64,000 bases of DNA from Kribbella flavida DSM 17836 (GTDB lineage Bacteria; Actinomycetota; Actinomycetes; Propionibacteriales; Kribbellaceae), in assembly GCF_000024345.1 (NCBI RefSeq), contig NC_013729.1, forward strand, positions 5,890,001-5,954,000. Reading direction: 5' to 3'. A program made the translations under genes and the position numbers. Below, one piece after another: positions 25,169 through 33,031 of this stretch; the first letter of the stretch is position 1, and each line of letters starts with the position of its first letter. The notes under the pieces are model-generated. The model saw nothing but the letters and a program-made list of their open reading frames with translations. It was not told where the DNA came from and made no database searches.

Positions 25169-26230
25169 TTATCCCAGCTTCCACGAGAGCGCACTCATTG
25201 GAGTGAGCCAGGCCGCCATCCGGGCCAGCCCGGTACCCATCCGCTGAACCGCCGAGACCCTGGCCGGCTGCTCGTGCGGGAACGCATCGACCACCTGGGC
25301 GAGCAGGTCCGGTGGCAGGTCGCCGACCACCGTGTAGACGATGCCGCCCGACGACCACACGGCGTACGAGGGGATGCCGTACCGCACGTGCACGCCCGGT
25401 GTCCCGGTCGTCGCGAAGCCCGCGACGGCGGCCGGGTCGAGTGTGCCGCGCTGCTGGAACAGCGACACGTTGAACAGGCCGTCGGAGTACGAGAACTGCA
25501 GTGCTCCCCCGGCCTTGTCCTGGTGCACGTCGTACAGCTGGAGCGAGGCCGGCAGCGCGGTGGCACAGGTCCACCCCTGCGACCGAAGCCCCTCCACCCC
25601 ACCGAGTCCCACCGGCTCCACCCCACCGGGCAGCATCGGCGGCAGGTGCCCGAGGAACTCGCCGTTGTCGATCTTCAGGTCGGTGAACACCGTGGCCCGG
25701 ACCAGCGCCTTGCCGTCGGCACCGAACAGCTGCCGCTGCAGCAGCAGCCCGGTCGCCTTGTCGATCCAGAACCGCGCCGCCAGCGTCCCGTCGGCGCGCA
25801 GCGCGTCGATCAGCACCGCAGCTCGGCCGATGGTGTCCGTGCAGCACCGGTAGACCAGCTCGTACGTCGCCTTGAGCAGTGCGAGCGGTCCGCCGTCGAC
25901 CGTCGGCCTCTCACCGTCACTGGCGCGCTGCACGAACGACTTGGCGTCCGGTGAGGTCGAGCCGACGACGCTGATTTCCGAGCCCTGGGACGCGGCGTGC
26001 ACGATGTCCAGCATCGCGGAGCTGGAGCCGTGCGGTCCCCAGGACGTGATGATCTGCGTGCCGTGGTACGAGACGTGGTCCGGCGCGGCGGCGGCACGCT
26101 CCAGCCAGCTGATCGCCGACGGCGAATCCTCGCGGGGAGTGGCCGGAGCCGGAGCGGCTGCGGCGGGCAGGGGCAGGCCGATGCCGATCAGCGCGGTACT
26201 GACCAGCAAGGCGAGCCGGGAGAGGCTCAC
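25169..26230 (-). CDS. RseB/MucB-like sigma-E regulatory protein
   Basis: A 353-residue exported protein with a signal peptide (residues 1-26, cleavage after AAA). The body resembles the RseB/MucB LolA-like fold. SWLERAAAAPDHVSYHGTQII resembles the N-terminal RseB signature, and the later strands include ARFWIDKATGLLLQRQLFG. In proteobacteria RseB binds the periplasmic part of anti-sigma factor RseA and senses mislocalised lipoproteins. Here the gene lies between the anti-sigma gene (3-bp gap) and htrA, which supports the same role. Its start is GTG 26230. A two-Cys pair (YRCCTD) might be redox-active; that is speculation. Confidence 0.75.
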   Translation of the reverse strand: MSLSRLALLVSTALIGIGLPLPAAAAPAPATPREDSPSAISWLERAAAAPDHVSYHGTQIITSWGPHGSSSAMLDIVHAASQGSEISVVGSTSPDAKSFVQRASDGERPTVDGGPLALLKATYELVYRCCTDTIGRAAVLIDALRADGTLAARFWIDKATGLLLQRQLFGADGKALVRATVFTDLKIDNGEFLGHLPPMLPGGVEPVGLGGVEGLRSQGWTCATALPASLQLYDVHQDKAGGALQFSYSDGLFNVSLFQQRGTLDPAAVAGFATTGTPGVHVRYGIPSYAVWSSGGIVYTVVGDLPPDLLAQVVDAFPHEQPARVSAVQRMGTGLARMAAWLTPMSALSWKLG

Positions 26231-26233
26231 AGC

Positions 26234-26848
26234 TCAACGACCCGTCAAAGCCACCGGCTGGAGCGTCGGGTTCAGCCCGGCGTAGCCCGTCCCGTTGTAG
26301 GAGTTCAGCAGTGCGACCGGGTCGACGAGCGGGCTGTTGCCCACCGTGGCGGCGTGGTCCGCCGAGAAGCTCGCGACGGGCGGCTGCAGCGCCGGCGGCT
26401 GCTCGCCACCGCGTGCAGGGTCACCCAGGACGAACGCCGTACCGAGGAGGGACGCCACCGCGGCGGCAGACCCCGCCGCACCCAGTACGCCGGTACGCCG
26501 CCGCGACCTGGTGGTCCGCGCGGCGGGCCTGGTCGCACCGGTCCGGGCCGCCGGGAACGCGGAGCGCTGCGGGCTCATCGCCACGGTCGGCGTGAGCACC
26601 GGCCGGACCTCCTCGCGCGGCTCCAGCGAGAACGCGGGAATGCCCATCAGGCGCTGCATCAGGTCGTCGGACGGCTCCGGGGCCGCCAGCGCCGACAGCT
26701 GGGCCTTGAGCCGGCGCTGTCCTTCGACCTCGGCGCGGCAGGAATCGCAGCAGACCAGGTGGCTCAGCACGCGGTCCCGCGAGTCGTGGTCGAGCTCACC
26801 GTCGACGGCGGCGCTCAGCTTGTCCAGAGGGTGGTGCTGCGCGGTCAC
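26234..26848 (-). CDS. rseA: anti-sigma factor RseA-type (zf-HC2)
   Basis: A 204-residue membrane protein. The N-terminal zinc-associated anti-sigma domain has the His-x3-Cys-x2-Cys motif in LSHLVCCDSCRAEVEG. A basic linker is followed by a single membrane helix (about residues 118-141) and an extracytoplasmic tail of about 60 residues. It would hold SigE inactive at the membrane until proteolysis or redox release. It overlaps sigE by 4 bp, giving the coupled expression expected of a sigma/anti-sigma pair. The name rests on domain and position. Confidence 0.88.
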   Translation of the reverse strand: MTAQHHPLDKLSAAVDGELDHDSRDRVLSHLVCCDSCRAEVEGQRRLKAQLSALAAPEPSDDLMQRLMGIPAFSLEPREEVRPVLTPTVAMSPQRSAFPAARTGATRPAARTTRSRRRTGVLGAAGSAAAVASLLGTAFVLGDPARGGEQPPALQPPVASFSADHAATVGNSPLVDPVALLNSYNGTGYAGLNPTLQPVALTGR

Positions 26849-27486
26849 CGGTCGTCACCTCCACCGGGGAAGGGCCCGTCCGCGGGCGGGCCGCTGACAC
26901 GGGAGTGGCCGGACCGCGGGGCGCGGTGCTCGAGGTGCTTGCGCAGCATCGAGCGGCCGCGGTGGATCCGGCTCCGGACGGTGCCGAGCTTCACGTCCAG
27001 GACCTCGGCGATCTCGTCGTACGTCATGCCTTCGATGTCGCACAGCACCACGGCCGCGCGGAAGTCCTCGGGCAGCGCGTCCAGCGCGCGCTGCACGTCG
27101 TGGTCGAACTGGTCCTGGTCGAGCTTCTCGGCCGGGCCGCTGCCCTTGGCCGGCAGCCGGTCGTGCGCGTCCTCGGGCAGCCCGTCGAAGCGGATCCGCT
27201 GCTTGCGGCGGGCGCCGTCCAGGAACAGGTTCGTGGTGATCCGGTACAGCCAGCCCTCGAAGGTGCCCGGCGTGTAGCTCGACAGCGACCGGAAGACCCG
27301 GACGAAGACCTCTTGGGTGAGGTCCTCGGCGTCGTGCTTGTTGCCGGTCAGCCGGTAGGCCAGCCGGTGCACCCGGGCGGAGTGGGTCCGGACGATCTCG
27401 TCCCAGGACGGCAGCACGTCCGGCTGCGGCTGGAGCGGCTGCTGGGGGGCCAGGGCAGGCACCACGGAGGTGTCGACCGGCTTCAC
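26845..27486 (-). CDS. sigE: ECF RNA polymerase sigma factor SigE
   Basis: An ECF sigma factor. Region 2 (RTHSARVHRLAYRLTGNKHDAEDLTQEVF, then GTFEGWLYRITTNLFLD) recognises the -10 element, and region 4 (ALPEDFRAAVVLCDIEGMTYDEIAEVLDVKLGTVRSRIHRGR) the -35. The start chosen is GTG 27486, because GGGAGG lies 7 nt upstream. In-frame ATG 27531 and a GTG at 27570 also exist, and mycobacterial SigE likewise uses several starts. Operon order sigE-rseA-(rseB-like)-htrA matches the mycobacterial envelope-stress locus. A candidate ECF promoter lies upstream. Confidence 0.92.
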   Translation of the reverse strand: MKPVDTSVVPALAPQQPLQPQPDVLPSWDEIVRTHSARVHRLAYRLTGNKHDAEDLTQEVFVRVFRSLSSYTPGTFEGWLYRITTNLFLDGARRKQRIRFDGLPEDAHDRLPAKGSGPAEKLDQDQFDHDVQRALDALPEDFRAAVVLCDIEGMTYDEIAEVLDVKLGTVRSRIHRGRSMLRKHLEHRAPRSGHSRVSGPPADGPFPGGGDDR

Positions 27487-27606
27487 GGCAACGCCTCCCT
27501 GGGTCCTCTCGGCAACGAGCGTGACCACCATGGTGCCGTGTTCACCGTCCTCTGCGCACGTCGGGGACACCCGGGCTGAACCCTGAGATGCCGGTACGAC
27601 GGGTCC

Positions 27607-27633
27607 AACGGCGCACAGGGACGGGAAGTTCCC
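27607..27633 (-). promoter_or_regulatory. candidate autoregulatory ECF promoter of sigE
   Basis: On the minus strand GGGAAC (27633-27628) is separated by 17 bp from CGTT (27610-27607). This agrees with the GGAA-N17/18-CGTT class of promoters read by SigE-type ECF factors in actinobacteria. It is about 120 bp upstream of the preferred sigE start. Positive feedback is inferred. Confidence 0.5.
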
Positions 27634-27687
27634 GGTGGTCTGCGTCCAGTAGACGCCCTGACAGCGCCTCCTGGTCGGCGGTGTGGC

Positions 27688-27909
27688 CTATTTCTCCTCG
27701 ATCACCGCGATCGGGTCGCCGTCGCGCACGACCTCGCCCTCGGCGACCTTGATCTCGGTGATCGTGCCGGCCACCTCGGCCAGCACCGGGATCTCCATCT
27801 TCATCGACTCCAGGATGACGAGGGTGTCCTCGGGGCCCACCGTGTCACCGGCCCGGGCGGTGACCTTCTGGACGTTCGCCACCAGTTCTGCGACCACGGT
27901 GTGACTCAC
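27688..27909 (-). CDS. single-domain biotin carboxyl carrier protein
   Basis: A 73-residue protein consisting only of a biotinyl/lipoyl beta-barrel. The attachment motif is ESMKMEIPV with the modifiable Lys between two Met residues. It would carry biotin for an acyl-CoA carboxylase encoded elsewhere. Small free-standing carriers like this lie next to the sigH-rshA pair in mycobacteria. Here it is next to, and on the same strand as, sigE. Confidence 0.88.
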   Translation of the reverse strand: MSHTVVAELVANVQKVTARAGDTVGPEDTLVILESMKMEIPVLAEVAGTITEIKVAEGEVVRDGDPIAVIEEK

Positions 27910-27958
27910 GTGCGCTCCTTACGCCCGGGGATGCTCGGAGCCTGATCCTAGGGCGTGG

Positions 27959-28507
27959 TCAGCCGCCGGGACCGGCGGAGCGGCGGGCGCGGTGCGAGGC
28001 GACCCGGGTGCGACCCGCGCAGGTCGGGGTGCAGAAGCGGCGCGGCCGCCGGACCGCCGGATTCACGAACACCCGCTCGCAGTCCGGCGCCGCGCAGGTG
28101 TCCAGCGCCTGGAACCCGTGCCCGGCGGCGAACCCGGCCAGCCCGAGCGCCGTACCCGCAGCGAGCCACTGTCCCCAGGTGGCCCCGGGTTTGGCGACGT
28201 GCAGGTGCCAGGGCGATCCGTCGTGGTCCGACAGGTAGGGCCGTACGGCATACTCGGCGAGCAGCTGGTTGAGGATCCGCGCCGCCTCGGCCGGCTCGGC
28301 GTGGAAGACCGGCCGGAGCAGCTCGCGGACCTCCCGCACCTCGGCCAGGTCGTGCTCGTCGAGCGTGATCGGGTCGGACTCGCCGTGGTCGAGCAGGAAC
28401 TGCCGGACGTCGGCCGGCGAAGTGAGCTTCTCCGGGTCCCGGGTGCGGGTGTTGACCAGGTCGACGGCCAGCCGGATCAGCCGGTCCGGCGTCTGCAGGC
28501 TCTCCAC
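27959..28507 (-). CDS. CGNR zinc-finger (ABATE-domain) regulator
   Basis: A 182-residue protein with an N-terminal ABATE-type helical domain (LIRLAVDLVNTRTRDPEKL; VRELLRPVFH). A C-terminal treble-clef-like zinc finger (TCAAPDCERVF, RRFCTPTCAGRTRVASH) follows. The usual CGNR tetrad reads CAGR here. Such proteins are thought to be transcription factors. It is divergent from an MFS gene 83 bp away, and the gap carries four GCGTAAC heptamers. It probably controls that exporter. Confidence 0.85.
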   Translation of the reverse strand: MESLQTPDRLIRLAVDLVNTRTRDPEKLTSPADVRQFLLDHGESDPITLDEHDLAEVREVRELLRPVFHAEPAEAARILNQLLAEYAVRPYLSDHDGSPWHLHVAKPGATWGQWLAAGTALGLAGFAAGHGFQALDTCAAPDCERVFVNPAVRRPRRFCTPTCAGRTRVASHRARRSAGPGG

Positions 28508-28531
28508 GGCGGCTCCTTTCGGGTGGCGCGA

Positions 28532-28579
28532 GCGTAACGCCTTTGCTAGCGTAACGCGTAACTGCCAACTATGCGTTAC
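28532..28579. promoter_or_regulatory. four GCGTAAC heptamers in CGNR/MFS intergenic region
   Basis: GCGTAAC occurs at 28532-28538 and twice in tandem at 28549-28562, with an inverted copy (GCGTTAC) at 28573-28579 ending just before the MFS ribosome site. Four copies of a 7-mer in 48 bp is far above chance and marks a likely operator for the divergently encoded CGNR regulator. Confidence 0.5.
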
Positions 28580-28590
28580 AGGAGACCGTG

Positions 28591-29805
28591 ATGCGCGAAC
28601 TGCTCGCCGTCCGGGCGATGCCGGCCTACTACGTCGCCGCGACGCTCGCCCGTGTCGGCGACGAGATGGTCGCCTTCACGCTCGTGCTGCTGGTGCTGGA
28701 GCGCACCGACAGCGCCGCACTCGCCGGGATCACCGGCGCTGCGTACGCGCTGCCTGCGGTGGTCAGCGGCCCACTGCTGGGCGCCTGGCTCGACCGGACG
28801 GCGTACCGGCGGACTGCGTTGGGGCTCAACCAGGGAGTGCTCGCCGCGGTGATGCTGAGCCTGCTCCTCGTCGTCGGGCACAGTCCGCACTGGGTGACGC
28901 CGGTGCTGGCCGCAGTAGCCGGCGTGACACTGCCGATGGTCAGCGGAGGCTTCACCAGCATGCTGCCGATCCTCGTACCGGGCCGGTTGCTGCCGAAGGC
29001 CAACAGTTGGGAGGCGGCAAGCTTCGGCGCGGCCACGATCACCGGACCGGCCGCGGCGGCGACCATCACGGCGGCTGTCACCGTCGAGGCCGCCGTACTG
29101 GTCATCACGGTGACAGCGACGCTCAGCATCTTCGCCATCGCGCGGCTGCCTGCTCTGCCTGCCGCGGTCGCCGTCGAGGACCGTGAGCCGTTCCTGGGTT
29201 CGGTCGTCGCAGGGCTCGCTCACCTGGCGCGTACTCCGCGGCTCCGGGCGTCCACGGTCACCACTACAGCACTGATGGGTGTCACCGGCGTCCTGCTGAT
29301 CACGCTGCCGCTGCACATGCCGACCGTGGGAGCGCCCAGGTCAGCGGCCGGCTATCTGTGGACCGCCCTGGAGATCGGCAGCGTCACCACAGCAGTGCTG
29401 CTCGGCCGGCTGCAGACCCGCTGGCGGCCGGAGTACGTCGTAATGGTCGCGGTCGCGGCATACGGGCTGGCGATGACGACCTGGCCGTTGGCGTCCACCT
29501 TCGCCGTACTGCTGGTACTTGCCGCGGCGACAGGTCTGCTGGAAGGACCGATGCTGCCCGCGATGTTCGCGGCTCGCCAGCAGTACAGCCCGGACGCGTT
29601 GCAAGGGCGGGTCAGCACGACGGCTGCCAGCCTTCGGGTCGGCGCTGCCGCTCTCGGCCAGGCCGCCGGCGGCCTCCTTGTCCCCCGCATCGGCACCGAC
29701 GCCGCCCTGCTCGCTGTTGCTCTCGGACTGGTCGCTGCAGCGGCCCTGGGCTGGCTGTCGAGCTTCACCACCCGACAGGAGCCCGCCGATGCACTCGCCC
29801 ACTGA
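28591..29805 (+). CDS. MFS transporter
   Basis: A 404-residue, 12-helix major facilitator resembling the enterobactin-exporter/MFS_3 type (early ARVGDEMVAFTLVLLVLERT, then LLGAWLDRTAYRRTALG as motif A). The ATG at 28591 has AGGAG 6 nt upstream; GTG 28588 is also in frame. It is divergent from a CGNR regulator and overlaps the following GNAT gene by 17 bp. Substrate unknown; drug or siderophore export is plausible from family. Confidence 0.85.
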   Translation: MRELLAVRAMPAYYVAATLARVGDEMVAFTLVLLVLERTDSAALAGITGAAYALPAVVSGPLLGAWLDRTAYRRTALGLNQGVLAAVMLSLLLVVGHSPHWVTPVLAAVAGVTLPMVSGGFTSMLPILVPGRLLPKANSWEAASFGAATITGPAAAATITAAVTVEAAVLVITVTATLSIFAIARLPALPAAVAVEDREPFLGSVVAGLAHLARTPRLRASTVTTTALMGVTGVLLITLPLHMPTVGAPRSAAGYLWTALEIGSVTTAVLLGRLQTRWRPEYVVMVAVAAYGLAMTTWPLASTFAVLLVLAAATGLLEGPMLPAMFAARQQYSPDALQGRVSTTAASLRVGAAALGQAAGGLLVPRIGTDAALLAVALGLVAAAALGWLSSFTTRQEPADALAH

Positions 29806-30400
29806 GCTCGATCGCGTCCTGCAAGCGTGGGTGCACGGTTGGTCCGTCTCCCGAAGCACGCTGTCCCCAGTCCCTGCTGCCAACGGCTATCGCATCGACG
29901 TAGGGCTGCCCGGCCACCTTGTCAGGTATGTACTGCCGTGCTTCGACGAGCAACTGGTCGATGGACTGCGGGAGCCGTCGACCTGGGTGAAGGTGTGCGG
30001 CGAGCTGCCCGAGTTGCCGGCCCGGTGGACGGTGGAACCAGTGGAGTACTTGATGGCTGCGCCACTGCCGCTTGCCGTACCACCTGGTCCGGCGTACGGG
30101 GTGCGGACCGTGGTGGACGGCTCGCTCGTCCGCGCGACCGTCGAGCGGGACGGAGTGGTCGCAGCCCGCGGCCAGGCCGCGTTGTGGACGGAGTACGCCG
30201 TGGTCGACCAGGTAGTCACCGAACCGGCGTACCGGCGGCGGGGGCTCGGCACAGTTGTCATGCGGGCACTCGGCGAAGCGGCGGCCCAGCAGGGCGCGCG
30301 GACCGGCGTACTGGTCGCGACCGAGGACGGCCGAGCCCTCTACAGCAGGCTCGGCTGGTCCCTGATCAGCCCGGTCGGCGTCGCCCGGCTCGGCGCTTGA
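29789..30400 (+). CDS. GNAT-family N-acetyltransferase
   Basis: A 203-residue protein. The N-terminal 100 residues are of unclear fold. The C-terminal GNAT core has the acetyl-CoA pyrophosphate motif VVTEPAYRRRGLGTVVMRAL and the late YSRLGW segment. It would transfer acetyl from acetyl-CoA to an amine; the acceptor is unknown. Translation starts inside the MFS gene (17-bp overlap, AGGAG upstream), so the pair is co-expressed and might inactivate and export the same compound. Confidence 0.82.
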   Translation: MHSPTELDRVLQAWVHGWSVSRSTLSPVPAANGYRIDVGLPGHLVRYVLPCFDEQLVDGLREPSTWVKVCGELPELPARWTVEPVEYLMAAPLPLAVPPGPAYGVRTVVDGSLVRATVERDGVVAARGQAALWTEYAVVDQVVTEPAYRRRGLGTVVMRALGEAAAQQGARTGVLVATEDGRALYSRLGWSLISPVGVARLGA

Positions 30401-30421
30401 GCGCCGCCTGGACGGCTGTGC

Positions 30422-31303
30422 TCAGCCGAGGATGACCGAGCGGCTGAGGCTGCGGGGCTGATCCGGGTTGAGGCCGAGCGCCAGGGCCTTCGCGACGGCG
30501 ACCCGCTGGGCGACCACCAGGGACGCCATCGGGTCGAGCTCGGCGTGGTGCACGACGGTGGCCCCGGTGGCGGCGATGTCGTCGAGCAGACCGGCCGGCG
30601 GCTCACCGAAGACCCAGACGCCGCGGCCCGGCTGAGCGATGGCGATCGGGCCGTGCCGGTAGTCCATCGCCGGGTACGCCTCGGTCCAGGCCGACGCCGC
30701 CTCGCGCTGCTTGAGGCCGGCCTCGTGCGCCAGGCCGACGGTCCAGCGGGTGCCGACGTAGGTGACCTGCTCCAGCTTCGCCAGCTCGTCCACATCGATC
30801 GCCAGCGCGGTCTCGGCGTCCGCGGCGGCCTGCGTCAGATCCTGACCGAGCGACGCCCGCAGCAGCGCCAGCGTGGTGGTCGCGAACCGCGTCTGCACGA
30901 CCGACTGCTCGTCGGCGAAGTCCAGCAGGATCGTATGGTCGGCCAGTTCGGTGATCGGAGACCCAGCCGTCGCGGTGATCGCGATCGTCGGCAGCGAGGT
31001 CCGGCGGATCAGGTCGAGCACCTCGGTGGTGGTGCCCGAGCGGCTGATCACCACGACCGCGTCGTACTGCCGGCCGAAGGCGAACTCCGACCCGGCGAAC
31101 GCGTCGGTCTCACCCTGGCCGAGGTCCTCGCGCAGCGCGGCGTACGCCATCGCCATGAACCAGGAGGTGCCGCAGCCGACCGCCGCGACCCGGGCACCGG
31201 CTGCCGGCAGTGCGCCACCGTACTGCGCGAAACCGGCCGAGACCTGTCGCCACAAGGCCGGCTGGGTGGCGATCTCAGTGCTCACGAACGGGGTGTCGGT
31301 CAT
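30422..31303 (-). CDS. SIS-domain sugar isomerase/deaminase (AgaS/GlmS-like)
   Basis: A 293-residue protein of two SIS domains. The first contains VGCGTSWFMAMAYA and VISRSGTTTEVLDLIR (sugar-phosphate loop), and the second TYVGTRWTVGLAHEAGLKQREAA and YRHGPIA. The pattern matches the isomerase half of GlmS and AgaS-type amino-sugar-phosphate isomerases/deaminases, lacking the glutaminase domain. It is divergent from a DeoR repressor with a 10-bp-phased repeat in between, so probably inducible by an amino sugar or related sugar phosphate. Confidence 0.85.
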   Translation of the reverse strand: MTDTPFVSTEIATQPALWRQVSAGFAQYGGALPAAGARVAAVGCGTSWFMAMAYAALREDLGQGETDAFAGSEFAFGRQYDAVVVISRSGTTTEVLDLIRRTSLPTIAITATAGSPITELADHTILLDFADEQSVVQTRFATTTLALLRASLGQDLTQAAADAETALAIDVDELAKLEQVTYVGTRWTVGLAHEAGLKQREAASAWTEAYPAMDYRHGPIAIAQPGRGVWVFGEPPAGLLDDIAATGATVVHHAELDPMASLVVAQRVAVAKALALGLNPDQPRSLSRSVILG

Positions 31304-31322
31304 GTCGTCTCCGGAGATGTAA

Positions 31323-31350
31323 TGGTCGAAACTGCTCGAACGTGATCGAA
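31323..31350. promoter_or_regulatory. DeoR operator: three phased TGNTCGAA repeats
   Basis: TGGTCGAA (31323), TGCTCGAA (31333) and TGATCGAA (31343) recur exactly every 10 bp on the same helix face. They lie in the 101-bp gap between the divergent SIS and DeoR genes. DeoR-family repressors often bind such direct repeats. Confidence 0.6.
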
Positions 31351-31404
31351 TGGTGCCAACCGGCAGCCGTTCGGCTGACCGATTGTGCTGAGGAGGAGCC
31401 CCGG

Positions 31405-32187
31405 GTGAAGCGTTATGAACGGCTGAACACGCTGCTCGAGTCGCTGGCCGAGAAGGGCGCGATCGACGTCGACGAGCTCGCCGAGCAGCTGCACGTGTCC
31501 GCCGCGACCATCCGCCGCGACCTCGACCACCTGGGCAAGCAGCAGCTCCTCACCCGGACCCGCGGCGGCGCGGTCGCGAACGCGGTTTCCTACGACCTGC
31601 CGTTGCGCTACAAAACTGCGCGTTTCGCGTCGGAGAAGCAACGGATCGCGCAGGCCGCGGCCACTCTGGTCCGCCGCGGCATGGTGATCGGGATGAACGG
31701 CGGCACCACGATCTCCGAGGTGGCGCGCACGCTGGCGACCCGGCCGGAGCTGTCCGCCGAGCACGGCGAGCCGGCCTTCACGCTCGTCACCAACGCCCTG
31801 AACATCGCCAACGAGCTGATCGTCCGCCCGCACGTGAAGATGGTGCTCACCGGCGGCGTGGCCCGGCCGCAGTCGTACGAGATGATCGGGCCGCTGTCGC
31901 ACCGGATCCTGGCCGACCTGTCGCTGGACATCGCCTTCATCGGCGTCGACGGCATCGACGAGACCGGCGCCACCGCCCACCACGAGGGCGAGGCGAACAT
32001 CAACCAGCTGATCGTCAGCCGGGCGTCCAAGGTCGTCGTGGTGGCCGACTCGTCCAAGCTCGGCCAGCGCGCGTTCGCCCGGATCTGCGAGCTCAGCGAG
32101 ATCGACACCCTGGTCACCGACGCGCAGGCCGACGAGTCCCAGCTGGCCGTCTTCAAGGAAGCCGGCGTCGACGTCATCCGTTCGTAG
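31405..32187 (+). CDS. DeoR/GlpR-family transcriptional regulator
   Basis: A 260-residue repressor. The N-terminal HTH is RYERLNTLLESLAEKGAIDV, then LHVSAATIRRDLDHLGKQQLL, with the RTRGGAV wing. The C-terminal DeoR sensor domain binds a phosphorylated sugar (GMNGGTTISEVART; LVTNALNIANEL; FIGVDGID). The start is GTG 31405 with GAGGAGG upstream. It probably represses the divergent SIS isomerase and itself. Confidence 0.92.
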   Translation: MKRYERLNTLLESLAEKGAIDVDELAEQLHVSAATIRRDLDHLGKQQLLTRTRGGAVANAVSYDLPLRYKTARFASEKQRIAQAAATLVRRGMVIGMNGGTTISEVARTLATRPELSAEHGEPAFTLVTNALNIANELIVRPHVKMVLTGGVARPQSYEMIGPLSHRILADLSLDIAFIGVDGIDETGATAHHEGEANINQLIVSRASKVVVVADSSKLGQRAFARICELSEIDTLVTDAQADESQLAVFKEAGVDVIRS

Positions 32188-32341
32188 TCGCCCGTCCCGC
32201 CGCACCGCCCACCTCCCGGGGTGATCTCTGACTCGTCAGCACGATCATATCTGACTCAAGAGCCGGTGTTACGAGCAGCACTGCGCAGTCTCTGCGCGTG
32301 AGGCAGGGAAGCGGGACCTGGGGACGCTAGGCTTCTGACTG

Positions 32342-33022
32342 GTGAGGAACGCAGCGGCTGGACATTGGGAGGGCATCATCGCCACCGGCATCGACCCCGC
32401 GTCCTGGGCTTACGCCGAGGACTACACCAGTGAGGACGACGTCGTCACCGGTGCCCGGGCGAGCGCCGACGACAGCGGGATCTCCGCGATCGGGCCCGGC
32501 GCGGCCTCCGCGCTGAGCCTGCTGGCCGCGGCGGTCGGCGCCAAGGCGGTGGTCGAGATCGGTACCGGCACCGGGGTTTCCGGACTCGCGCTGCTGCGCG
32601 GCATGCGCCCCGACGGCACCCTGACCACGGTCGACATCGACGCGGAGAACCAGCGCCTGGCCCGCAAGACCTTTCTCGACGCCGGCATCCCGGCGAACCG
32701 CTTCCGGCTGATCGCCGGCTCCGCCCTGGACGTCGTCACCCGGCTCACCGACGGCCACTACGACCTGGTCTTCTGCGACGCCGACAAGCGCGAGTCCACG
32801 GCGTACCTGCACGAGGCCCTGCGCCTGCTCCGCCCCGGCGGCGTCGTCGCCTTCGACAACGCCCTCTGGGAAGGCCGCGTCGCCGACCCGTCCCACCGCG
32901 ACCCCGAAACCACCGCCGTCCGCGACCTGATCCGCGCGATCCGCGACGACGACGACCTGGTCTCCGCCCTGCTCCCCTGCGGCGACGGCCTACTGGCCGC
33001 CGTCAAACGCCCGGAGAGCTGA
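32342..33022 (+). CDS. SAM-dependent O-methyltransferase
   Basis: A 226-residue class I methyltransferase of the catechol/caffeoyl-CoA O-methyltransferase family. The SAM motif is VVEIGTGTGVSGLALL, the acidic residue after strand 2 is in TVDIDAE, and metal/catalytic Asp are in LVFCDADK and VAFDNALW. The start is GTG 32342; no clear ribosome site is seen, and a TAGGCT box 10 nt upstream suggests a nearly leaderless transcript. A relative is encoded next to sigE in mycobacteria; here it lies apart from sigE. Substrate unknown. Confidence 0.85.
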   Translation: MRNAAAGHWEGIIATGIDPASWAYAEDYTSEDDVVTGARASADDSGISAIGPGAASALSLLAAAVGAKAVVEIGTGTGVSGLALLRGMRPDGTLTTVDIDAENQRLARKTFLDAGIPANRFRLIAGSALDVVTRLTDGHYDLVFCDADKRESTAYLHEALRLLRPGGVVAFDNALWEGRVADPSHRDPETTAVRDLIRAIRDDDDLVSALLPCGDGLLAAVKRPES

Positions 33023-33031
33023 GTCCGACGC

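Noticed and set aside
32221..32260. Direct repeat TCTGACTC upstream of the O-methyltransferase gene
   Set aside because: Two copies 23 bp apart only; too little to call an operator.
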